From: Roseivirga sp. UBA6061
GTDB lineage: Bacteria > Bacteroidota > Bacteroidia > Cytophagales > Cyclobacteriaceae
Direction: 5' to 3'
DNA: 64,000 bases
Assembly (NCBI GenBank): GCA_002427745.1
Contig: DIYF01000070.1
Coordinates: 1-64,000, forward strand
Shown here: piece by piece, positions 46,981 to 54,638 of the stretch
How the letters are laid out: every line of letters begins with the position of its first letter
Numbering within the stretch: the stretch's first letter is position 1
Translations under genes and position numbers: made by a program
The notes under the pieces: model-generated
Database searches by the model: none
Told to the model about the DNA's origin: nothing
Seen by the model: the letters and a program-made list of their open reading frames with translations, nothing else

Positions 46981-47670
46981 TTAGAGCACTCCTTCATCTG
47001 AGAAGCTGTAATATCCCTCGTCTGTAAAGATAATATGGTCAAGGACCGGGATTTCGAGGAGTCTGCCGGCATCCACTATTTTCTTGGTGAGCCGCAGATC
47101 TGCACTGCTGGGCTTCTTGTTGCCAGAGGGGTGGTTGTGTACCAGAATGATACCATTCGCCATGTCTTCGAGGGCTTTTTTGAAAATCACTTTAGGATCA
47201 GCAATGGTGCCGGAAAAGCCTCCTTGACTCACACATCTTTTATGAAGTACTTTGTTGTTCCTTGTGAGCATAATAACCCAGAATTGTTCTATCGGCTGAT
47301 CCATTAAAAGCGGAATCATCAGGTCATATGCATCTTTCGATTCTCTGAGATACTCTTTTTTCCTTAGGTTACTCTCCTTTCTTCTCCTGCCCAGCTCTAG
47401 TGCACTCACTATTGAAACGGCCTTGGCTTCACCAATGCCTTTAAAGCTTTGCAGTTCCGGAACGGATAATTTGGCTAGTAAATGAAGATCATGGTCAACA
47501 TAGGAGAGCATAACTTTGGCTAAATCTACGGCACTTAAGTCGCGGGAGCCTGAGCCAATGAGGATAGCGATGAGTTCTGCTTCAGAGAGTGAGGATTTGC
47601 CCTTTGATAATAGTTTTTCCCTTGGACGGTCCTCTTCCGCCCATTGCAATATGCCCAACCCTTTTTCCAT
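46981..47670 (-). CDS. radC: RadC-family JAB-domain protein
   Basis: A 229-residue protein. The N-terminal helix-hairpin-helix region (LSEAELIAILIGSG, LQSFKGIGEAKA) is followed by an MPN/JAB domain with the metal site VHNHPSGNKKPSSAD near residues 177-191. Despite the name, a repair role is disputed in the literature for this family. It lies 105 bases from rpsT. Confidence 0.93.
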   Translation of the reverse strand: MEKGLGILQWAEEDRPREKLLSKGKSSLSEAELIAILIGSGSRDLSAVDLAKVMLSYVDHDLHLLAKLSVPELQSFKGIGEAKAVSIVSALELGRRRKESNLRKKEYLRESKDAYDLMIPLLMDQPIEQFWVIMLTRNNKVLHKRCVSQGGFSGTIADPKVIFKKALEDMANGIILVHNHPSGNKKPSSADLRLTKKIVDAGRLLEIPVLDHIIFTDEGYYSFSDEGVL

Positions 47671-47723
47671 ACCTTTAATATATTAAAATTATATTATTCT
47701 AATAAATTAATAATCAAAATATA

Positions 47724-47753
47724 CAAAAAAAGCCAATGCATACGCATTGGCTT
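47724..47753 (-). terminator. Rho-independent terminator of rpsT
   Basis: AAGCCAATGC and GCATTGGCTT pair around ATAC at 47730-47753; the minus strand then reads seven T. It starts 22 bases after the rpsT stop. Confidence 0.92.
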
Positions 47754-47775
47754 GGGTCTCTTAATGAGGTGTATC

Positions 47776-48027
47776 TTACAGGCTGTTTACCATTTTAGTC
47801 AGTTTCGACTTATTGTTGGCAGCTTTGTTTTTATGAATGATATTTCTTTTGGCCAGTTTGTCAAGCATGCTGACAACTGTTTTCAAAAGCTCCTGAGCCT
47901 CGGCTTTATCAGTAGTGTTACGCAGTCTTTTTACAAAAGTACGCGTAGTCTTATGCTGATAGCGATTTCTCAATCTTTTCGCCTCGTTAGATCTGATTCT
48001 TTTTAGTGCTGACTTATGATTTGCCAT
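47776..48027 (-). CDS. rpsT: 30S ribosomal protein S20
   Basis: An 83-residue basic helical protein starting [20 protein letters not shown], with the S20 helices and the end LTKMVNSL. It binds 16S rRNA early in 30S assembly. It is a single-gene transcript with a consensus promoter at 48064-48093 and a strong terminator. Confidence 0.97.
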   Translation of the reverse strand: MANHKSALKRIRSNEAKRLRNRYQHKTTRTFVKRLRNTTDKAEAQELLKTVVSMLDKLAKRNIIHKNKAANNKSKLTKMVNSL

Positions 48028-48063
48028 ATCTTAAAATCCTTTCAATTCCCTGATTTGGGGATG

Positions 48064-48093
48064 CAAAGATAGGTCTAATATTTCTATTTGCAA
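48064..48093 (-). promoter_or_regulatory. promoter of rpsT
   Basis: On the minus strand TTG (48091-48093) is followed after 19 bases by TATCTTTG (48064-48071), an exact consensus match, with a 36-base leader before the ATG. Confidence 0.8.
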
Positions 48094-48108
48094 GACTGTT
48101 TGGTAAAA

Positions 48109-48693
48109 TTACTTGTCAATCTCACTAAAGTGCTTTTCAGCCTGCTTGAAAAAGGCGTTCCAGGCATCGTATTTCTCAGGGTTCCAGATTTTTCTCAGTG
48201 CCTTTTGTGCCTCTTTCTTTGACTCTTTCAGCCTTATGGTGCGGTACAAATATACATAAGCTGAAGCGCGCCAGTTCAATTGGCAATGGACCAGTATTTC
48301 TACCTCCTGGTATTTGTCCATTGCTTCAAAAAAGTCCTCCAGTGAAGATATGGTGGGATCTTCCCAGGATACAGGCACATTTACAAAGTCTATTCCCTGT
48401 CCTCTTGCTTGCCTTTTAAGGCTTTCAATGGCTCCGAACTCCTCGGCATTTACACTGATAATGGCTTTAACTCCCTCTTTTTTCAGCACATCCAGGGCAT
48501 CTCCGGTAATCTGCCCGCAGGTATGTAGCTTTTCAGAGATAGGAACGTAGTTTTTGAGCCTGCGGATTGAATTCTGTCCGTAAGTGCTGATATACATACA
48601 CAAAAGGATACTTAACAGGAAAACCCTGATTACTGACCGCTCGAACGATTTAGAAAGCATATGGTCTCTTTTTTTACTATGTTCCATAATCAA
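48109..48693 (-). CDS. secreted/anchored tyrosine-phosphatase-like protein (DUF442 type)
   Basis: A 194-residue protein with an N-terminal hydrophobic segment (VIRVFLLSILLCMYISTYG) after a charged leader; the start could also be the ATG twelve residues in. The remainder fits the DUF442/beta-lactamase-hydrolase-like phosphatase fold: a VKAIISVNAEE strand and the P-loop VHCQLNWRAS with Cys and Arg spaced CX4R, as in that family. A phosphatase or sulfur-related reaction is plausible but unproven. Confidence 0.8.
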   Translation of the reverse strand: MIMEHSKKRDHMLSKSFERSVIRVFLLSILLCMYISTYGQNSIRRLKNYVPISEKLHTCGQITGDALDVLKKEGVKAIISVNAEEFGAIESLKRQARGQGIDFVNVPVSWEDPTISSLEDFFEAMDKYQEVEILVHCQLNWRASAYVYLYRTIRLKESKKEAQKALRKIWNPEKYDAWNAFFKQAEKHFSEIDK

Positions 48694-48723
48694 CTTACTA
48701 TGAACCTCTAAATATATACTGTT

Positions 48724-49476
48724 ATGAAGACTTCTATGCTGGCAATCATGTTTGTCTCCTCCCTGTTTTTAGGCCTTTTCTCAGAAACAAGATCAGAAAG
48801 TAACCTGTCGGACATAACAGGAGCCTGGAACATAGAAAGCCAAAACGGCCAGAAGCGGCAGTATACAGGAACACTGCTGATGGAGGACGGCTACATGTTT
48901 TATACCGAATATGACGTTGCTACCAGGCATTTTGCCGGAAGTCTCGGTGGACAGTATACCTACGAGAATGGCATTCTTAACTATACCATTGAATTTAATA
49001 CCTGGCAGCCTGACAGTGTCGGTGATGAGGTTGAGGTAACGGTGAGCTTTAAAGGGAAAGAAATGACGGTTAAGCAAACCATCAATGGTATGGACCTGAC
49101 TACGGTTTACTCTCAGGTAGACGATGGAACCGGAGACCTGGCAGGGGCATGGCGCATTACGGATCGTATGCGTAACGGTACCATGCAGGCAATGCAACAG
49201 GGGGCGAGAAAAACCATAAAGATGATCACCGGAACGCGCTTTCAATGGGCAGCCTTCAATCCTGAAACCAAACAGTTTTCAGGTACCGGAGGAGGTAGCG
49301 TCACGCTGAAAGACGGTAAATACACTGAGCATATTGAGTTTTTCTCACGAAATGCCGAAAGAGTTGGTGCAAGCCTGAGTTTTGATTACAAAGTGGATGG
49401 GAACAAATGGGACCATTCAGGAAAGAGCTCCTCGGGAAACCCCATTCGCGAGATCTGGACCCGACAAAATCAATAA
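48724..49476 (+). CDS. secreted protein with two internal lipocalin-like repeats
   Basis: A 250-residue protein with signal peptide MKTSMLAIMFVSSLFLGLFS. Two units of about 110 residues repeat the same features: ITGAWNIESQNG with RHFAGSLGGQYTYENGIL, and LAGAWRITDRMR with KQFSGTGGGSVTLKDGKY. Each then has an acid- and phenylalanine-rich strand. The function of this family is unknown; the fold suggests ligand binding. It is convergent with the repeat protein at 49477, with no gap between the stops. Confidence 0.72.
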   Translation: MKTSMLAIMFVSSLFLGLFSETRSESNLSDITGAWNIESQNGQKRQYTGTLLMEDGYMFYTEYDVATRHFAGSLGGQYTYENGILNYTIEFNTWQPDSVGDEVEVTVSFKGKEMTVKQTINGMDLTTVYSQVDDGTGDLAGAWRITDRMRNGTMQAMQQGARKTIKMITGTRFQWAAFNPETKQFSGTGGGSVTLKDGKYTEHIEFFSRNAERVGASLSFDYKVDGNKWDHSGKSSSGNPIREIWTRQNQ

Positions 49477-51312
49477 TTACCTTACTCTTCTGAAGGTAGC
49501 CACCTTGTTTTCGGTCGTGCTGCTAAATGAGCCGGGCCTTGGACTGCCGAGCTGGGGTGCCAGTTTGAGCTCAAAGGTATCATCATCTTTAAAACGGATA
49601 ATCCCTTTCATTTTTCCGAAAACATTGCCACCCGAATAAAACACAATATCCAGTTGGTTGGGGGTGTTGAACGAATTCAACTCGTATTTTACATCGAGTT
49701 TTATTCCTTCCTGCTGGTAATTATAGCCACCAACTGTATCGGCACCACTGATCATTCTGATGATGTCATCGCTGTAAAACCTCAAATACCCCTGCTTGTC
49801 ACCATCAGCGCCACCATACCAGTTTCCGAGCAACCTTGTTTTCATATTCTTTTTGGCCGTGGTGTTATTGCCGGTTTTAGAAGGACCGGGGCTGGCAGGC
49901 TGGTTTCCGGGGCTGGTGTAGGTTATGCCGGTAAGGTAGTAATCCTCATCCCAGTATTCTCGGATTTTGGTTTTGGGAAACTCATTTGAACGGAACCAGA
50001 TGCTATGAAGATTTCTGTTATGATATTGCGACATAACGAGCACCCACCAGCCGTTTTCCTGCGATAGTTGCGTTACGGAGTAGCCTTGCACGGTATACGT
50101 TTCAATGTCTTCAGCAGGAAATTTCGCTCGTTTAAACCACTTCTGATTTTTAATGCGATTGTCTCCTGTAGCCACCAGCACCCAACGATCTTTTCCGTAG
50201 ATGACTTTGCTGATTTTTAAACCGTCATTGGCAAACTCCCTTATCTTGTCGCTGGGGAATCCGCTGATCTTCGTAGCCCATCTTTGTCTTCCGAGGTTAT
50301 TAGTTTTGGAGAATACTACAGCATATACCCCATTGCCATAGCTTACTTCGGTGATTTTGTAACCTTGATTCCATTTCTCCTTGATGTCTTCTTTTTTCCA
50401 TTCTCTCCGGGTGATCCAGGTCTGAGTAGAATAGCCTGTGCCTTTGGACATCACAAGGGACCATTTCTTATTATCATAGCTCAGGCTTGAGATGCTGAAG
50501 CCATCATTCCAATCTGATTTAATACCTTCTTTGGGGAAGTTGTCACGGGTTTTCCAGCGCTGCAGGTTGTAACCATTGTTTTTCGTCATTACGGCCACGT
50601 AGCCCGTCCTCTGTCGATTGTTGGAGCCCACAGAGTTGTTGGAAGAAGCATAGCTGTTGTTTCTTTTCTCTAGTTGCCTGGCATAGAGGTAATCTACATG
50701 GATCACACTGGAAGGGGGGACAACAAAGCCTATATGATCGCCTTTCATGGCTTTGTATGGATGGGACTTAACAAAGCGTTCGTTTACAAAGAAATAGTAG
50801 GTGTTTTTAACTTTTCTTACTGTAAGGCGGTTCCGGGTGGTTCTATTGACAAAGCTGGCTTTGGTAAAACCCACAATTTGCTGATACCCTTCGTTGTATT
50901 CGGCAAGGTTGTATTTCCCGGCACCGGTAAACCCGAAATGGTATTTGCGGGTTTGCCCCGGTATACGGTCCCAGACAAAATCGATGGACGAATTCTGCTT
51001 GCCGTTTACCCATCTCACACCAATCTCCAGTTCCCAGTCACCTGACCAGTTCATCCCGTCAACAGGGGTGTATTTTGCCTGGGCTTTGTCATTAATTGAT
51101 TTAAATACCAGGACACCATCTCTTATTTCGGCTGTACTCTTACTTTCTACATCAGATTCCCATCGGTACGAAGATTTACTGAAGTCCTCGCGGTACTTAA
51201 AGGTTTTATCTAATGCTGAGTAATCATCATAGTCTGATTGAGCGTTCAGATGAATGCTGAAAAAAAGAATCAGAGTCAGTAAACCAGCTGTTCGGATCGG
51301 TTGTGGTCCCAT
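49477..51312 (-). CDS. secreted protein: laminin-G-like domain plus about five DUF7477-like repeats
   Basis: About 611 residues from the ATG at 51312 (an upstream ATG at 51342 gives a less plausible leader). After the signal sequence, residues about 30-210 look like a concanavalin/LamG jelly roll (FKYREDFSKSSYRWESDVES to VIHVDYLYARQLE). Residues about 240-470 hold five units of about 46 residues with W-x-R..FP...I, then a GY/GF-I-T-x-L/V turn, and W-x-L-V-M-S (WWVLVMSQY, WVLVATGDN, WSLVMSKGT). The C-terminal 100 residues resemble a lipocalin-like strand set. The repeat resembles DUF7477; role unknown, carbohydrate or surface binding likely. Confidence 0.68.
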   Translation of the reverse strand: MGPQPIRTAGLLTLILFFSIHLNAQSDYDDYSALDKTFKYREDFSKSSYRWESDVESKSTAEIRDGVLVFKSINDKAQAKYTPVDGMNWSGDWELEIGVRWVNGKQNSSIDFVWDRIPGQTRKYHFGFTGAGKYNLAEYNEGYQQIVGFTKASFVNRTTRNRLTVRKVKNTYYFFVNERFVKSHPYKAMKGDHIGFVVPPSSVIHVDYLYARQLEKRNNSYASSNNSVGSNNRQRTGYVAVMTKNNGYNLQRWKTRDNFPKEGIKSDWNDGFSISSLSYDNKKWSLVMSKGTGYSTQTWITRREWKKEDIKEKWNQGYKITEVSYGNGVYAVVFSKTNNLGRQRWATKISGFPSDKIREFANDGLKISKVIYGKDRWVLVATGDNRIKNQKWFKRAKFPAEDIETYTVQGYSVTQLSQENGWWVLVMSQYHNRNLHSIWFRSNEFPKTKIREYWDEDYYLTGITYTSPGNQPASPGPSKTGNNTTAKKNMKTRLLGNWYGGADGDKQGYLRFYSDDIIRMISGADTVGGYNYQQEGIKLDVKYELNSFNTPNQLDIVFYSGGNVFGKMKGIIRFKDDDTFELKLAPQLGSPRPGSFSSTTENKVATFRRVR

Positions 51313-51356
51313 TTGCTCAGTAGTGGATTGGTTGGCAAACAAAAAATAGTGTTAAT

Positions 51357-51364
51357 CAAATATA
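51357..51364 (-). promoter_or_regulatory. candidate -7 element of the repeat-protein gene
   Basis: TATATTTG on the minus strand matches TAnnTTTG, 45 bases upstream of the ATG at 51312. No -33 TTG was found at normal spacing. Confidence 0.4.
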
Positions 51365-51521
51365 CTGATAATGAGCCATTTGAGGGCTAAAAAGTCTCAA
51401 GAGAAAATTGTGTTTTCGGGTGTAAATCATTTTTTGGCACGGTAATGGAAAGTAGGTGGTCAATGCATTAAGAATAAATAGTCCGGACCTTGAAGGAAGT
51501 TGAAAACTTAAAAACAGGGTT

Positions 51522-52088
51522 ATGAAAAGAAGTGTACTAATATTTGGAATAGCAATGATCGCCTTGTTGAGTGCGGGAGATTTGGCAGCCCAGAGGGGCA
51601 GATCTCAAGACCGGGACAGAGGCGACAGGGACAGAAGGGAAGAGCGTGGTCAGAGAGATAGAAATGGTCAGAACCGCGATGGATATCGCAATAATGACCG
51701 TAGAGGAGATCGTGGGACGTACAGAGGTAATGATCGGGGCTACCGTAACAGAAATGGAAGAAGCGAAAGGGTAGTGGCTCACAGACGCGTGAGATACGAT
51801 GGTTACCGTAACTACGGCTACCCGCGAAGAGGTCGCGGATACACCGTAGTGTATGACTACGATTACAGAAACGGGAGACGCTTTCGGATAAACAGAGCTC
51901 CAAGACCTACGGTGCGACACATCTGGGTGAATGGACACTGGAGGTATAGCAGAAGACTACAGCGTGATGTTTGGGTAGATGGCAGATGGGTAGTGAAAGC
52001 AAGACATCACCGCTGGGTGGATGGTCACTATGAAAGATTCGGAGGCAGAAGAACCTGGGTACCGGGTTGCTGGGTAAGAATCTATTGA
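51522..52088 (+). CDS. secreted Arg/Asp-rich protein with WxxGxW repeats
   Basis: A 188-residue protein with signal peptide MKRSVLIFGIAMIALLSAG. Residues about 25-80 are a low-complexity Arg/Asp/Asn/Gly stretch (RDRGDRDRREERGQRDRNGQ). The C-terminal part carries four WxxGxW/Y motifs: WVNGHW, WVDGRW, WVDGHY and WVPGCW, as in the WXXGXW repeat family. Such proteins are extracytoplasmic and of unknown role. The long frames on the opposite strand over this region result from the repetitive composition. Confidence 0.75.
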   Translation: MKRSVLIFGIAMIALLSAGDLAAQRGRSQDRDRGDRDRREERGQRDRNGQNRDGYRNNDRRGDRGTYRGNDRGYRNRNGRSERVVAHRRVRYDGYRNYGYPRRGRGYTVVYDYDYRNGRRFRINRAPRPTVRHIWVNGHWRYSRRLQRDVWVDGRWVVKARHHRWVDGHYERFGGRRTWVPGCWVRIY

Positions 52089-52120
52089 CAGGTGAACAAA
52101 AAATCAGATAAATCCCGATA

Positions 52121-52154
52121 AAAAGGTCGGTTCCAATGACGGAACCGACCTTTT
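52121..52154. terminator. bidirectional terminator between convergent genes
   Basis: AAAAGGTCGGTTCC (52121-52134) pairs perfectly with GGAACCGACCTTTT (52141-52154). A runs and T runs flank both feet, so it can serve the plus-strand WxxGxW gene and the minus-strand E1-ytxJ unit. Confidence 0.88.
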
Positions 52155-52184
52155 ACTTTTAGTTCTTTGATTCAGAATTCTGCT

Positions 52185-52553
52185 TCAGATGGCATTCTTA
52201 AGTGCCTGGAAGGAGATACCCATATGCGATTCGTCAAAAACAGCTTTCCCGTCTTTAATCACGATGATTTGGGGAGATTGATGATATACATTGAACATTT
52301 CGGCCACAATATTCGAAACATTGCGATAGGCTATTAAATCGAGGAAGTAGGGCTTGATCGCCTTTCCGTCTTCATCCCAAGACCTTTCCAGCCTGTCCAG
52401 CGCCATGCTGCTGATACCGCAGCGTGTACTGTGTTTATAAATCAGTACAGGCCTTTCTTTGCTCTCTTCCAGAATTGTTTCCAGTTGAGAAGTCTGGGTC
52501 AGCTGTTCCCATCCGATTTCTACTGTGTTGGTCTCCTTCTTTTTCCAGAACAT
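52185..52553 (-). CDS. ytxJ: bacillithiol system redox-active protein YtxJ
   Basis: A 122-residue thioredoxin-fold protein matching YtxJ: LIYKHSTRCGISSMALDRL supplies the single active cysteine, then LDLIAYRNVSN and the cis-Pro segment HQSPQIIVIKDGKAV. The family is proposed to act as a monothiol bacilliredoxin. It is 19 bases downstream of the E1 gene in the same transcript. bshC, needed for bacillithiol synthesis, lies at 61.8-63.4 kb. Confidence 0.9.
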   Translation of the reverse strand: MFWKKKETNTVEIGWEQLTQTSQLETILEESKERPVLIYKHSTRCGISSMALDRLERSWDEDGKAIKPYFLDLIAYRNVSNIVAEMFNVYHQSPQIIVIKDGKAVFDESHMGISFQALKNAI

Positions 52554-52572
52554 TTTCTGACTCCCTTTTTGA

Positions 52573-54546
52573 TTAATACGCCAATAATCGGTTCAACTTG
52601 CTTAAAAACCTTTGTTGAGGAAGAAAGTTTTCTTCCAAAGGTCGGCTGAACGGCACTGGTGTATCAAGACTGGCTTCTCGCGATACCGGAGCATCCAGAT
52701 ATTCGAAACAGTGCTCGCTGATCCAGGCGGCTATTTCGGCTCCGATACCTCCTGTGAGTGTGTCCTCATGAAGTACCAGTACTTTATTCGTTTTTCTTAC
52801 AGAGGCTTCAACGGCATCTTTATCCCAGGGCAACAGTGTACGAAGGTCTACGATATCCGCACTTACTCCCAGGGACTCCACTGCCTGTTTGGCCCAGTGT
52901 ACCCCCATACCATATGTGATTATGGAGATATCGTCTCCTTCGCTGGCCAGTGATGCTTTACCGATTTCTATGGTGTAATAGTCATCCGGAACAGAGTCGG
53001 ACAAAGAACGGTACAGGAATTTGTGTTCAAAGAACAGATGAGGGTTGGGGTCTTCAATGGCTGCATTCAGCAGGCCTTTGGCATCCCTTGGGTTAGAAGG
53101 GTACAGGAGCTTTAAGCCGGGAGTATGAAAAAACCAGGCTTCATTTGATTGGGAATGGAAAGGGCCTGCTCCTACACCGGCTCCGGTGGGCATCCGTACC
53201 ACTACATCGGCATTTTGCCCCCAGCGGTAATGGCTCTTGGCCAGGTTATTCACAATTTGATTAAATCCACAGGTGACGAAGTCAGCGAACTGCATTTCCA
53301 CTACGGCCTTATGCCCGTTGATGGAGAGTCCAAGGCCTGTTCCGATGATGGCCGATTCACAAAGGGGGGTATTGCGAACCCGGTCTCTGCCAAACTCTTC
53401 GATAAACCCTTGTGTGATTTTAAAGGCTCCACCATATTCTGCGATGTCCTGCCCCATGATCACCAGGTTATCGTACTTGTTCATGCTTTGTCTCAGACTG
53501 TCCGAGATAGCATCAACAAATCTGCGTTCTGAAACGGCTTCAGTTTCAGGAGCTACAGGGATTTGCTGATAAGGCGCATGAATATCGGTGGTTTCGGCCT
53601 CTGTCGCCTGAGGCATCGCTTCGGCAAAAGCTACTTCAAGCCCCGCCTCAATATCTTTTTTGATACCGGCTCTGATCTCTTCGATCTTCTGAGCACTCAG
53701 TGCCTTTTGCCTTTTCAGATAGCGCTCAAAGTTTTCTACCGGATCTTTTTTGGCCCACTCTACAAAAAGCTCCTGGGGTACATATTTGGTGCCGCTTGCT
53801 TCTTCATGGCCTCGCATACGGAAGGTCATGGCCTCCACTATCACCGGTTTAGGGTCTTTCCGTATATCTTCCGCCAGTTCTTTGATAGTACGGTGGACTT
53901 CCAGCAGGTTGTTTCCGTCTACTCTTACTGCCTTGATACCATAACCCGGCCCTTTGTCTGTAAAGTGTTTAAACCTGAACTGCTCACTGCTGGGGGTAGA
54001 GAGCCCATAACCGTTGTTTTCAATAACAAAGATCACAGGCAGGTCCCAAACAGCTGCTACGTTCAATGCTTCATGAAAGTCACCTTCAGAACTGGCACCG
54101 TCTCCGGTAAATACCAGGGTGGCTTTTTGGGTTGCTTTCAGCTTATGTGCCAGGGCAATACCATCAGCCAAAGCCAGCTGAGGCCCCAGGTGCGAAATCA
54201 TGCCCACAATGTGGTGTTCCCGGGTACCGAAGTGAAAAGAACGATCCCGGCCTTTGGTAAAACCACTGTTCTTTCCCTGAAACTGGGCGAAGAGCCTGTG
54301 GTAGGGGATTTGCCTGCCTGTAAACACTCCGAGGTTCCGGTGCATGGGAAGGATGAATTCATCTTGCTCAATCGCATTGACTGCTCCGACAGAAATCGCT
54401 TCCTGTCCGATTCCGGAGAACCATTTACTGATTTTTCCCTGTCTCAACAGGATCAGCATTTTCTCTTCAATCATTCGTGGGCGTAGTATCTGCTCGTATA
54501 GGTGTACAAGCTCCTGATCGGAATAGCCCTCTCTTTTAAATCTCAT
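52573..54546 (-). CDS. 2-oxo acid dehydrogenase E1, alpha and beta subunits fused
   Basis: A 657-residue fusion. Residues about 1-320 are the E1 alpha part with the thiamine diphosphate motif GDGASSEGDFHEAL ... VIENN near residues 148-178. A linker of about 20 residues leads to the E1 beta part (ERRFVDAISDSLRQSMNKYD, GQDIAEYGGAFKITQGF, MPTGAGVGAGPFHSQSNEAW, VLHEDTLTGGIGAEIAAWI). Such enzymes decarboxylate branched-chain 2-oxo acids, pyruvate or related acids within a complex with E2 and E3; neither is adjacent. The fused form is frequent in Bacteroidota. It is divergent from the M16 gene with its own promoter. Confidence 0.93.
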   Translation of the reverse strand: MRFKREGYSDQELVHLYEQILRPRMIEEKMLILLRQGKISKWFSGIGQEAISVGAVNAIEQDEFILPMHRNLGVFTGRQIPYHRLFAQFQGKNSGFTKGRDRSFHFGTREHHIVGMISHLGPQLALADGIALAHKLKATQKATLVFTGDGASSEGDFHEALNVAAVWDLPVIFVIENNGYGLSTPSSEQFRFKHFTDKGPGYGIKAVRVDGNNLLEVHRTIKELAEDIRKDPKPVIVEAMTFRMRGHEEASGTKYVPQELFVEWAKKDPVENFERYLKRQKALSAQKIEEIRAGIKKDIEAGLEVAFAEAMPQATEAETTDIHAPYQQIPVAPETEAVSERRFVDAISDSLRQSMNKYDNLVIMGQDIAEYGGAFKITQGFIEEFGRDRVRNTPLCESAIIGTGLGLSINGHKAVVEMQFADFVTCGFNQIVNNLAKSHYRWGQNADVVVRMPTGAGVGAGPFHSQSNEAWFFHTPGLKLLYPSNPRDAKGLLNAAIEDPNPHLFFEHKFLYRSLSDSVPDDYYTIEIGKASLASEGDDISIITYGMGVHWAKQAVESLGVSADIVDLRTLLPWDKDAVEASVRKTNKVLVLHEDTLTGGIGAEIAAWISEHCFEYLDAPVSREASLDTPVPFSRPLEENFLPQQRFLSKLNRLLAY

Positions 54547-54565
54547 ATCGCATAGGTGTGCCGGA

Positions 54566-54594
54566 CAAAGCTAAAGTAATGGGGGGATTGCAAA
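54566..54594 (-). promoter_or_regulatory. promoter of the E1 gene
   Basis: On the minus strand TTTG (54591-54594) precedes TAGCTTTG (54566-54573) by 17 bases, 20 bases from the ATG at 54546. Confidence 0.65.
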
Positions 54595-54621
54595 AAATTG
54601 CAGCCAATATTTTTATTTTTG
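54588..54621 (+). promoter_or_regulatory. promoter of the M16 peptidase gene
   Basis: TATTTTTG at 54614-54621 matches the -7 consensus, with TTG at 54588-54590 23 bases before it (another TTG, at 54598-54600, is only 13 bases away). The start ATG is at 54639. It overlaps the divergent E1 promoter. Confidence 0.6.
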
Positions 54622-54638
54622 CCCTCCTACCTAAGGTT

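Noticed and set aside
51520..51938. Two overlapping minus-strand frames of about 130 residues opposite the WxxGxW gene
   Set aside because: Produced by the repetitive arginine/aspartate codons; the plus frame has a signal peptide and known repeats, the minus frames have neither.
53563..54486. 307-residue plus-strand open frame opposite the E1 gene
   Set aside because: Antisense of a highly conserved enzyme; no motif, no promoter.
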